From Rhynchonema sp. JSB1_4 (lineage: Eukaryota; Nematoda; Chromadorea; Monhysterida; Xyalidae), in contig JASAMV010003920.1 of the NCBI GenBank assembly GCA_030248065.1, forward strand, positions 38,871 to 102,870: a stretch of 64,000 nucleotides of DNA. Direction: 5' to 3'. The notes below the pieces were generated by a model that was given only the letters and a program-made list of their open reading frames with translations, had not been told where the DNA came from and ran no database searches. The position numbers and the translations under genes are program-made. Of the stretch, positions 37,862 to 49,100 are shown one piece after another. How positions within the stretch are numbered: the first letter of the stretch is position 1; each line of letters begins with the position of its first letter.

Positions 37862-38906
37862 AACCGGACGGGATGGTGTGTGGTGACAGTGTCAACATGT
37901 GGTCCTTGTCCTGTGACGAGTAGGCGCGCAGCAATGGGACACGTTCGCGACACCAACCGCCGTGGTAGGAACGGGGCACGATCTTGCCCAGCTGCTGCGT
38001 CTCCACTTTGTATTGCCCGGCGTTCTCATCTGTGATCATGCGCAGAGTGACTTGCACAGTGACTTTTTCAAAATTTGTTCCACCACTGGAACTATATACA
38101 TTTTCCTTATTTTATCCTCAGTCGGCGCTTTCATGCATACCTTATTATCGCTTCATAACCCAAAATACTCTTTTACACTTATACAGTAACAAATACATAC
38201 ACCGCCTGACTTTTTTAGAGGACCTAAGGTTGGCCTTCAATCTCCATCCAAATAATTTGTGCGTGCAGCGATGTGAAGCAGAAGTTTGTCTGTGGTCGAC
38301 TGCTTGTCGTGCACAAAACAGTAAACGCAGATGGGGCAGCTGGCTGATGGATGGATGCCGTACTTATAAACCAAGCCGGATACTGATCATGTTACAACCA
38401 CGGTCTATGTATAGTCTAACCACGAGCTCATGAGACGCCCACTACGGTTCCACGTGTTTCGAAACATTTCGAAAACACAAGAAAGAGAAATTGGGCTTAT
38501 AAACGCATAGTCGATTTCTTTTTGTTTTGTTTTCGAAAAGTTTCGAAACACCGTAGAACCGCAACAGGCGTTCATGAGCTGGTGGTTGGACCAGCAGTGG
38601 AATACTGCAAACGGAATATGCCTCTCACTTGGATTTGTCGACGCCATATGGTCGCCTTGGCTGGACCAGAACAGCCGATAGAGGGGCACGAGCGGCGCGT
38701 GCGCTGAAACGTGTGGCATAAAGAAATTGGGGCAGCAGGATGCCGTTTTTGAGCACGAAAAAGCTCAACTAACACATAAAACTTCGGCTAAAATGACGCA
38801 ATTTTGTGCAATGCTACATACCGTTGTTGTTTGGAACCCACGGATTGATCCTCGCCTCAATGCCACCGATGGCCACGACAAGGACTGCCAACAGTACGCA
38901 GTACAT
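36757..38906 (-). CDS. Secreted repeat protein resembling DUF5648 (VPLYR...DHxxT repeats)
   Basis: Exons (minus): 38906-38822, about 38703-38600, about 38045-37865, 37166-about 36970 and about 36900-36757. The first encodes a signal peptide (MYCVLLAVLVVAIGG) before INPWVPNNN. Three degenerate repeats follow: PLVPLYRLFWSSQGDHM, RVPLLRAYSSQDKDHM and TVPIYGVRFDW...GADHHYT, each centred on VPLYR and DH-T. This is the pattern of the DUF5648-type repeat found in secreted proteins; that assignment is from memory of the motif. The C-terminus is cysteine-rich (CEPCSKCVY) and ends PTYID. Junctions 38822/38703 and 37865/37166 agree in phase 1; the others are approximate. The introns hold three different repeats and a long A tract. 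Molecular role unknown. Confidence 0.65.
37239..37463. mobile_element. Foldback MITE, GGGTG family, copy 3
   Basis: About 225 bp with the same arm order as 12100-12326 and only scattered differences. Located in an intron of the DUF5648-like gene. Confidence 0.8.
37779..37860. repeat. A-rich homopolymer tract
   Basis: Three runs of A of about 20 or more, broken by TTTAAA and TATGGC. It is a simple repeat within an intron. Confidence 0.9.
38222..38395. repeat. Dispersed ~170-bp repeat, copy 2
   Basis: Same orientation and about 85-90% similar by eye to 29662-29830. Located in an intron of the DUF5648-like gene. Confidence 0.7.
38410..38592. mobile_element. Small foldback element with TATAGTC end
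   Basis: Starts TATAGTCTAACCACGAGCTC and ends with the inverted CATGAGCTGGTGGTTGGACC. The inner parts around GAACCGTAG and GTTTCGAAAC are also inverted. Only its outer 25 bp resemble the TAGTCCA MITEs, so it is a different family with shared ends. It may overlap the 3' edge of a coding exon of the minus-strand gene. Confidence 0.65.
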
Positions 38907-40063
38907 GCTGAGTGCGTTGCCTGCGCAGGTGCAACATTACAAACCCTCAGGTACAATAATCTTTATATGCATCCCCCGAACGTATTCCTCGGTTGCTTCG
39001 CCTAATTTGAAATTTTACATTTGGGGCTCTTATTGGTTAATTTTATTCTGGACCATTCAGGTCATCCACAAGTAAGCGGTGATTTGGTGATCATCTAATG
39101 TAAATTTTTTCTTCCAAGCCAGAGGTCCCATTTTCCGGCATATTGCACTTAAAGCCTCGGCGGGGCTTCACGATTAAAACTCGAGTACAAGGTGAAAGTA
39201 AGTACATCTATACCACTAAAACAGGAAGACGTATGTCTGGTGTGTGGCCCCCACCCTCGGAGGTACGGACGGGTCACGGGGGGGGGGGGCACGGCACGGG
39301 CGCGGCGCTGTAGCCGGGCCTAGGCCGGTTCACCTTATCTTGAGATCGTGGGTGAGTTGAGTGCAGTGGAAAGCGAAAGTTTCCGTGAAACGATAAGTGG
39401 TGTTTCTGGTGACACAAACTGCTCCTTTTGCAAAAAAATTACCTGCGCTATCGTCAGCGGTGTAAAACCAGTTGCAGACACGCCCTTTACATGTCGTTCA
39501 CATTTGCGTTTATTTTTCACATGCACAGCGTGCCTGTCTGAAAACCCATCTTCAGCGTTTGATTGCCATCTGCTGTACCAAAACAGAACTAGTTAAGCAT
39601 AGGCTGTGATAATATCTTTGAGCAATGCCTTTAATTTTCTTCGCATAACCAAAACTGTATACCGGTGAGTTGAGAGCGAAACGCCACGGGCGCATATTGC
39701 ATGTTGAAAGATCGAGAACTATTCGCTTCGCAGCATTTTTAAAATAGACAAACAGCTTGTGCTTGCAGACCGAAGCTTACGTGAACATGTTTGACTGATT
39801 TTCATTCATTGCAACATGTGTCACTTCATTTCTTGCCTGTTTTCTATCGCTAAATTCTCTGCCATCAAAATCGGCTGACCAGCTCACGTTGCACGTACTA
39901 GTACCTTTACTTGTGTGTCTTGTCATGCTGGGGGTGCTTGAATTTACGAATTGCGTGCGTTTATCGAAAAACGAGCAAGCGAATTCTATTGTTAGGAATA
40001 AACGCAAACAGATTGCACGAAAAGCAAATGGACATGAACACCTACATACGCAGTAATAATCGG
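38907..40063. other. Intergenic with Helitron-like fragment and one possible small ORF
   Basis: At 39207-39340 the sequence TCTATACCACTAAAACAGGA, preceded by A, is the same 5' end as the Helitron-like element at 58.0 kb, followed by a GGGCACGGGCGCGGCG tract. At 39348-39596 (+) is an 82-codon frame with cysteines spaced as CSFC...TCRSH...CTAC; it may be a zinc-binding peptide, but there is no family match. Confidence 0.45.
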
Positions 40064-42550
40064 TTAATATGGTTGATTGTTCACGTATCGATACATCATG
40101 TGGAACGCGGCCGCCGGACGCCACTGGGGCACCATGTGACCGGCGCCCTGAAAATCAGGGGAACGACGCCGTTAATTAACAGAGGGGAAGCCATCATCTA
40201 TGTATGTATAGTCTTTCCGTTTTATAACACTCCAGAGGCGGTACAGAAAATGTTTCAATGCCTTGAAAACAGCAGTGGATGATAGGTCGACAACGTGGCT
40301 CCGATACATGCGTTTTACTTGATGGCTGCTGTTGCAATGAAACATTTGCTGTATACTTTGTTTGGACCGAGAATAAAATGAAAGACTACACTTAGACAGA
40401 CCTTGATGGTGACAAAGTCCAATCCCTTGTACTTGGTCACGAAACCGGCGACCTGCTTGTTGTGGTGGAATGGTTTCTTCGTCTCGTCGAACTGAAAATG
40501 AACCACATCACTCTGTTTACTCGATATATACACATACAGTAGTAATATTTTTACGCTGACTGCATATTTTTACGATGGTTCCCCATTAGACTGTGCCCTA
40601 CCTCAATGCCGAGCTCCAGCGCGAATCGTGTGCCCAACAGAAAGTTGCACGCCATGTCTGTGTCACCGCTGTAGATCAACACGCGTTTGCCTGCATTCAA
40701 CAGCTCAAGCACTTGCGGTTTCATGCCATCGTACTGCATTGTGTAGTGCTGCTCCACTGCTTCGCTGAATGAAGAAAGTGGTCAAGGGTGGGCTCTCCTT
40801 GGTTGGTTGCCGTTAAAGACCGGACTTCGGTATGAAGCTTCGATGTTTAACTCAAGTTTAAGTGATCAACCCAAAAAATTACAGCAGCAGGCAAGATTAC
40901 AGTGTCATGCACCTGCACATGCTCCAACGTCCGACTTGACTGGGAATGTGCAACGCTTGACGCACGCTGGATTGATGGAAGTACGCCTCGATTGACGTGT
41001 CGTCCATGCATGGTGGGCCGGGGCTCTGGGGAGATTTCACAAAGTTGACGTTCATGGAATTTGTGGCATCCTGGTCCTGGACTCAGAATAACGTACCGGT
41101 CGGTTGAAGGCGTGCGCTTCGTCTCTCTGAAAAATTCAAAAAAGTAGCCTTACCGTGTCCATGTTAGGAAAAACAGAAATCCAAACCAAGATACTGCGAT
41201 AGTGCCGTTTGACGTAGTCGGGAGCGAGACCGGACATCATCACTCGATGTCGAGTGCTGTTGGATGGATAGGCGCAGTCGCGGTACAGATCGTACGGGTT
41301 GAGACCGCCGGCCCACATGAATTTGATTGTGCCTTGCACCTTAATCGATCACAAATTAGTTTTCAACTTTATGGCAGCTATTCTGATCTTTCGTCATCGA
41401 AAACTCACAATCTCTTCACACTTCCCGCCGCGGGCCTTGTGGAAATCGCAGAAATCCGTACAGCCGCCGCAGCACGTGCGCTCCATGAAGTCATAATCAC
41501 TGGAAAATTGTGGACTTTGCGACTTTGACAATCGTAAAGACTGTTTATTGGAACTCACTGCTCAGAGATGATGCCGTGATTGTAGGCAAAGTGGATCATC
41601 GTGTTCGTGTTCAATGTCTTGTTCAGGAATCCGTTGCCGATGTAGACACCCTGAGACATGATGACCGATTGCGCTAATTTTGCAATGAAGCCTTGCTTGC
41701 TCATACCAAGATCAGGCATCATTGAACACATTTCAATAATTCAAGGGCATCCAACAAAAAGATGTACCTTCAAATTGATGGGGTACTGTTTCTGTCCACG
41801 ATGCACGTTCACAGCCAATGTGGGCACGTACACTCCACCATAAGACTCGCCGCCGATGTAGAAGTCATTCTTCTTGAACTTGGGGAACGCCGTAAAGAAC
41901 TGCTTCACCGCTTCATAGTTTTCGGCAGCCGTCTGTGAAGTAGTTTACATCTTATTTTTCCAAACTTTCCTTGAGAGTTGGACGAACAAAGTAATTTGAC
42001 AAAACAATCAACCTGATCGTCATTCGTTGCCACATTCCCATCAGTGCTGTACGAAAATCCGACGCCGGCCGGTGCTTCAAGGAACAGAATGTTCGAGAAC
42101 TGAAAAAGATCGCGTTTCATCGTGCCAAAATCGCAAGAACCGAAAGAAATAAGTTCCAGTGACCAAATTCCATGAGTACTGATTCGGTTTCACTGTCCTG
42201 CCGTCGTTCTGCATTTTGAACGGTCCAAGTTCGTTCATCAGTCCATCCAATGAACTGCATCCCGGACCACCGTTCATCCACAACAACACTGGATCGGTTG
42301 AGGGCTTGTTTTGGGACTCGACGAACCTGACAAAGAATAGGTCTGTTTCTAATTGTGTGGTTTTGAGAAACGCTCCAAACACCAACCAGTAATGCAGCCG
42401 ATGTGTGTTCGTAACATTGAAGTAGCCGGAATAGTGTCGAAAAGATATCTTGCCCTGATATCCGGGCAATGAGAGCACCTCAGGTGCAGTGGCTGCACAA
42501 AACGGGATCAACAGAGACGAAATGACGACCAAGGTCGCCAGGATTGCCAT
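40064..42550 (-). CDS. Serine carboxypeptidase, cathepsin A-like (12 exons, complete)
   Basis: Lysosomal or secreted peptidase family S10, which removes C-terminal residues at acid pH. Exons (minus): 42550-42387, 42326-42164, 42099-42013, 41932-41768, 41650-41559, 41499-41409, 41339-41187, 41126-41097, 41025-40913, 40764-40602, 40491-40402 and 40147-40064; about 464 residues. All phases agree. Signal peptide [18 protein letters not shown]; an in-frame Met 14 codons upstream (42592) is an alternative start. Family marks: [22 protein letters not shown] (oxyanion-hole region), [11 protein letters not shown], catalytic Ser in [15 protein letters not shown] with VRQALHIP, catalytic Asp in [10 protein letters not shown], catalytic His in [11 protein letters not shown], and C-terminal NNQPY. 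The triad is intact, so it should be active. The intron before the last exon holds a foldback element. Confidence 0.93.
40207..40390. mobile_element. Foldback element, TATAGTCTTTCCG family, copy 1
   Basis: Starts TATAGTCTTTCCGTTTTATA and ends with the inverted AAATGAAAGACTA; about 185 bp, arms about 60 bp. Lies in the last intron of the carboxypeptidase gene. The second copy at 44072-44271 has the same orientation. Confidence 0.8.
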
Positions 42551-42592
42551 TTTAGTGAACCGACTGAAAATGCCTAATTTTTTTCTATTCAA

Positions 42593-43190
42593 TCAGCTAT
42601 CCAAACCTAACACGCGCGCGAAGTCAAAACACAAGTATGAGTAGTTGAAACGGTGGTTATTTACAAATTGCTCACAGCAGCAGTGCACGCAGTGATTTTC
42701 ACTGTTCTTACGAGCGGAAACGCACTGCAGCAGCACAAGAGTATTGATAAGAAAGACGTGATTTTCCACACGTTGGTTCTGGGGTATGTATTGGTTGCTG
42801 ACGGTTTTTATCGGTTGACCTTTGCCACCTCAGCAAAACGTTGTGTGTTCGATCAGTCTTTTTGTGCTCACGTGTTTTCGCTAGCGGTTGCTCGTTATTT
42901 TTGGTATGCCTGCGCATCACCACCCAGAGTTTTTGTGCACTGGCTGGGTCTATTGTCAGACGAGCTGTGCTGTGAACAAAGTTAAAATTGTGCACAAATA
43001 CGACTATAGGTTACGGTGTACCGTCTGTTGATTTTTTCAATTTTTTTAATCCAACCCTGGTTCTATGGCAGAAGTTCATAACAGTTAATCGAATTCCGGT
43101 ACAATGCAATGGAAGTTCGCCAGAATCGAAAACAAGGTTTGCTTCAGTTTATTAAAAATCGGATCGACTGAACTTATGTGCGATAATGCG
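42593..43190. other. Intergenic; lone hAT-like right end
   Basis: At about 43030-43056 the sequence ends in AATCCAACCCTG, like the right terminus of the hAT-like elements, but no left end is seen. No exon supported. Confidence 0.4.
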
Positions 43191-46100
43191 CTTCATTTCT
43201 TACGGTATTTTCTTGCACTGGTTCCCGGGATCGACCTCTCTCTTGACGTCAAGGATGTTGAACTCCCGCCACAGCACAATTCGTTCCATTTCGTCATATA
43301 GAGCTGCATATATGTATCATTTGCGTACTAGCGCACGGATTTCAGTGGTGTTTTCGGCGGCGTCGAGCTCGAAAAAGAACTTGTTGCGCAAGTTCCACGT
43401 TGGGTATTACGTCAGAAAAGGTGTCAATGAAAATCTGGAAGGAGTTACAAAACAAGAATCCTATGTAAAAGTGGTTATTTGGAGTCCAAACAAATTTTTT
43501 TTAAATTTGCAACTCCCTGTATTTCACGTGCAGCATTTTTACTGGTCAGCAATGCTAAATTTTGACTATGAGCGAAAGCAAGCCGCCGGTCCGGTCCGGC
43601 TTTGCCTTAGTTACATGACTTTTTGCGTTAAGGATATTAAGAGATTTATGCTGATGCCACTAATTTCGTCCAGCGTGAAAGTCAGGGTTGGGCCAAAAAA
43701 GGCTTTTGAAATTTTTTTAAAAATTTTTTAAAATTTTCCGGGGGAACAAAATGTTCTAAAACGTCCAAAAATGTCCTTTTTGGGGTTTTTGGTCATTTTT
43801 TCTCAAGGGTCGAAAATTTTTCTTCACATAATCACCTTTGGGGCATACCCAAGATGCCGCAAAGGCGTGCCCTCAAAGCGCCTTACCGTCTGACCCTACC
43901 GGACAAAAAATTGATTTTCCTTGATAATCAGGGTACTTTCCCTGAAAAAATCCGGGCAAATCAGGGAAATTCAGGATTAAAAAAACGAAAAACGACCCAG
44001 GCGTTTTTTTAAAAAAAACGTCGTTTGTTAAGGAAAAACGCCGTCGTTTTTTTGCCCAACCCTGGTTGTAGTATAGTCTTTCCGTTTTATAACGGTCCAG
44101 AGGCGGTATACAGAAAATGTTTCAACGCCTTGAAAATAGCAGTCATCGTCGTGGATGATAAGCACCCGTCGACGACGTGGCTCGAAACATGCGTATAACT
44201 TGATGGCTGCTGTTGCGATGAAACATTTGCTGTATACCTTGTTTGGACCGAGAATAAAATGAAAGACTATACATGATATCGGCGCGTGTGCGGTGCATTT
44301 TGGGTGCAACACACTTGATGGGGTAAGGTCCCACTTCACCGAAATCAAATGGTGTGGTGCACACAAAGTTCAAACGGATCCACGCACAAAGAATATCGTT
44401 CTCGTCCACAATGCTGCTATCCGAATGGAACCTTGCGGGCGCCCAGAGCGAGGCGCCTAGCTTATTTCGACCCGAGTAGCCTTGCGCTGAAGAGACAGCA
44501 AATCATCGGGACACAATCAATATATGTACATACGTGGGCTAGTCCAAAAATAGGTACAGTACACATTGCTATACATACACTGTAGGTAAGTCAAGAACAA
44601 ATATGACCTGAAACCAGTGCCGCAACAGCCACATGGGCACCTTGGTCAGGTGCCCATAAAGGTTTCCATACTCAATTTGAGGTGCCCAACCTATCTTTCG
44701 TGCTCATGGGCACTTGAGTGGTATTTAGTTCCACATAGAGCACTTCTGGCCCGGTAGCGAAGAAAGGCAGCTTCCAAATGAAACAAACAGCAAAAATCGA
44801 AAAAATTTTCGCGCTGCGCGCGGTTGCCCCGGTCCTTCGTTGTGTTTAAATGTTGCTATCCTATTGCTGGTCTGATTGTAAACTGTAGACAAACCGATTG
44901 CTGCACCACTGCGTCCGCCCGTATGTCAATCCCAATCCCTAGAGGGCACAAATGTCTAGCCCGACGGGCACCACGTGTGAGACTATGAGGAACAAAGGAC
45001 CGGACTCCTCCTAAATCGCAGGATTTTCACTCTAATACACTTCAAAGGTCGAAAAATCGCGCGCTTAGGCGCGAACCACTTTCCTTAGGCGCGAACCATT
45101 TCCCATGAAATCCGGCTGTCTGCTCGTGCAAAAGGGTAAAATTTTCGCGCGCCGTGCGCGCACGGTAGTGTAGTTCCTGCGAGAGGTCCCCCTCGGGCAA
45201 GCTATTTCGTGGTGGTATAGTAAATTTAAAAATTCGCTGCCGCACAGTAAACTACGCCCCATAGTTAATGTCAAGTTCTAAACCCGAACGCTAACCACGC
45301 GCGCTTCTGAAACATTTCGCGCAGCTGCCTGGCTGGCTGGCAAGCTGCGTGTGCGTCGGCTGTTCGAATGTTTCAGAAGTTGGTTTTCCGGTTTAAAACC
45401 TGACATTAACTATGGGGCGTATTTTACTGTGCGGCAGTGAATTTGGAAATATACTCTACAATATCACCCAACATATCTCCCCTCAGGGTACGGTATAGTC
45501 TGTTGATTATATTTCGACATAGTGTATAAGCCCCATTCAGCGATGTTTGGAGCGGGCTGGGTCGACGCCATTCTATGTATATGAATGTTTCAAGCATTGC
45601 TAACTCAGGCAAAAGACCGATTGAACATTGCTTGCCGCGTGGCGCAAAAACACGTGGCCTGTCATCGCACAACACCAACAATGTTCAATGGCTCTGCGAA
45701 TGAGTTGGCAATGCCTGAAACATTCATTTAGAATGGCGTCGACCCAGCCCGCTCCAAACATCGCTGAATGGGGCTCATACACTATGTCGAAATATAATCA
45801 ACAGACTATACTCGACCCTAATCTGGCCAGCCGATTGGTTGCTTCCTGATGTTTCACGGCCACGGTGAAGTTTACCCCTGATGAAAAAAAACCGAAAAAA
45901 TTTGAAACGCTGCTGTGACACGAATAGGCTGTTTCAAAGTTTGATACTAGAGTGACAGCAACCTCCAACATTGTGGCAAAAACCGCAATGCACAACAGTT
46001 ATTGAAACGTCCGCATTGTTGAATAAAAAAATAAAGGTTTCAGAAACCTGGCCATTTTTTGTTAGGGTTTTCTACTCGGATAATTTTAAGCATCTGTGGT

Positions 46101-49100
46101 AAATGAAATAAATTGTCAGTTACAAATAAAATCCTCTAATTATCAAGTTTTTTGTTTGTGCTCCCCAGTTTTCAAAACCCTACAGAGCTCACACAATGTT
46201 TACCACAACATGCGCAAGGCAGCCTTTCCATGTGCACACACACAAAGTTGGCTAGCTGAAACATCATTTCCCGTCCGGCTGTGTGTTGTCGTTGTGTGTG
46301 CACCAGGGTTGTTTCAAAAAAAGTGGTTAATTAAAAAAAATTTAAAAAAATTTTTTTTGAAACTCAGATTTTGCTTTTTTTAATAAAAAAAAGTTGCCCA
46401 AAAAGGGCTGAAATGTCCAAAAATGGCCTTTTTCGAGGCCAAAAAATTGGCACTTTTTTCCCGTGGACGGGACAATTTTTCCAAAATCGCGCCTGCGGCG
46501 CCCTGTATTGTCCCCAAATCCGTACAGGGATGCGCGGGGCTGGTCTTTTATAGTGATGTGGCACCGATAATGTACTACTGAATGCTACTACACATGTATA
46601 TATGCAAGTCTGGTGCAAAACCGGGCGCGCAAAGTCGATCTGACACGCAAGATTTGGGCTGTTATACGACTTTTTGATGGTCGTATATCACATATACGGC
46701 ATAAGATCCATTAAAATACGTTGTACGGCATGCTACAATACATTAGAGTAACATCGTTAGTCAACATCAACCTCAGACTGGTAGAAGACCATAGAATCTG
46801 CACAATACTACCGGGTGTCACCACACAAGTTGGGTCTCAGGCGAAAATTTTTCAATTTTTGAAAAATATGTTGCATCGATTTCATTTGTCCTGAAACGTC
46901 GTTTGCAATACTTTTTCTAATAAAAAAAATTTTCGTCAAAAAAATCAAAAAAAAATTTTTTTTAAAAAAGCTCGTTAATAAAAAAAAATTTTTTCAACCC
47001 TGCTGTGCACTGTGAGCATGGCTGCCTTGCGTGCCATGGTCAAGGCCTCATCGGCCTTCTTGCCAGCCATGTTAGGACACAGGAACCCCCGAAAATAAGC
47101 CTTCAAATTTCCACAAACTATCCATCTTGCACATACAAGTGCGTGCGGAGGGATTGGGTCCCCAAAAACATATACTCACAAAAGGACGACGCCCCTGTGT
47201 TGCCGCCATTGAATAGCTGTGTGGCCGCGATGTGTTGCGGCCGCCATGAACAATGGGTGGAATTCAGAAAACAACGTCAAGCTCACCGTCAAGCTCAACG
47301 TCAAAGTTCAAAGTAAGATGTTTCGGCGTCACGCTGGCTCGTGCAGCAGACGCAATTTTCTAAACGAAGGGTCAACTTTGACGCATTATTGTGCAAGATT
47401 GGATGCTTATCTAGCCAAAATATTATTATAGGGACGTAACAGAAGCGTTTTTTTGAGAGTATTTCTGAGTTTCATGAATTTCTGAAAAGAGGCAAAGAAA
47501 TGAACCGACGATCACCAACGGAGGTGCAAAAAAATTTGACTGCGGTCAATGATCGCCACATTATTTCAATACCATTAGTCAGAAATTATTATAACTCAGA
47601 AATAATCTTCTGAAACGCCAGTGCTACGTCCTTAAAATAACAGTACCCCGAGAAACGCATCCAATCATGCACAATAATGCGTCAAAGTTGACCATTCGTT
47701 CAGAAAAATCGCGTCTGCTGCACGAGCCAGCGTGACGCCGAAACATCAGACGTTGAACTTTGACGTTGAGCTTGACGGTGAGCTTGACTTTGTTTTGTGA
47801 ATTCCAGCCATTAGCCAAAACCAATGCTAGAACCATTACCCGCACATACATGTACATATAGTCCAGCCACGTGCTCATGAGACGACTCTTTTTAAAGCTT
47901 TCTTGGCCAGATTAAAAAATACGCCGGTTACACGGACTTTCGCAAACAAAAGAAAGAGATTGGGCACAGAGACATGATGACAAGTTCCAGCTGGCTGACC
48001 TCAATTATTTGTCGCGTGCTTGCGCGAACAGCAACGTCGTTCAACACACAAATGTTTTGGGAGTCAAAAGGGAATTTACGCACCGAGGTGGAGAGCGTGT
48101 TGTTAAAAAATACATGCGTTTCTCTTTCTTTCATTTCCGAAATACGTGGGACCGGAACATTATTGGATCCGCTGAAGTCAACTTCAAAATAAGTCGTCTC
48201 ATGAGTTCGTGGCTGGACTATACATACATAAGTCAAGCAATGTTATTTTCACCCTGAAATCAACCTGAGCACCCCCTTTCCAGAGCGATCGGATCGGCTC
48301 GCAGCATAAACGGATAATATCTCTTGGCGTACGGTTGCGGCAGCCAATTGCCCACACGAATTTTGTTGCACATCTTTTTCCATTGTTCTATACGGCATCT
48401 TAAACAGACAATCTCACTCAAACGTTGCATGAAAATCACATTTTTGCACGATTTTGTGTCGCATAACAGCTCCGGGGCGATTTGATATCAAGCTTCGTGA
48501 TCGGATCGGTTCTGCTTTGGTCACGTAAATCTCTTCAACCGACTCAATTGACAGTTTCAGTAATTCATGCATTTCGACTGACGTAAAAGCGGTTCCCCGA
48601 ATTAAAATGACACTTTTACGCTGGTCGAACTTGGGGGATTTACCATAACCGTTTTATTATCCTTGATTAAAAATGGTTACGTGACAATGTAGGCTTTACC
48701 GTTCCGATCACCAAGCTGTTGCGCGAGCAGGGCCGTGAGCCCAAGGTCGGTCTCCGAACTTCGAACCTCGCCAAGCGGCACGGATGCAGCCTGCGCCAAG
48801 GATTGAGACTCGGTGATCGGGCCCTCGCTCGTCGGGTAAGTCTAACACAATTAAACACAAGAAGCAGGCGACCTGGAGTAATTGATGTCGTGAGTGCCGT
48901 CCTTTTTGAGGATCAAGAAAGCTTCCACCAGCCAATATCCGTTGCGAAGGATCATGTCACGAACCTCACGAACCGGCGACCGCCAGTCGCACAGGAAGCT
49001 CACAGTAACTATACAAGTGTAGTACCGGGGATGTAAATCAGTTCTTTTGGCAAAAACACGAAGGAAAAAGCAAGATATAGGTAACACATAACATGCTAAC

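Noticed and set aside
37860..38035. Plus-strand frame after the A tract
   Set aside because: It is the antisense shadow of a coding exon of the minus-strand repeat-protein gene.
41127..41154. Apparent 27-nt intron in the carboxypeptidase gene
   Set aside because: A donor at 41187 (ttg|gtttgg) gives a 60-nt intron with correct phase and family-like sequence.
43309..43340. Apparent 25-nt GT-AG intron between two open stretches
   Set aside because: Far below the size of other introns here. A donor further upstream gives a normal ~80-nt intron.
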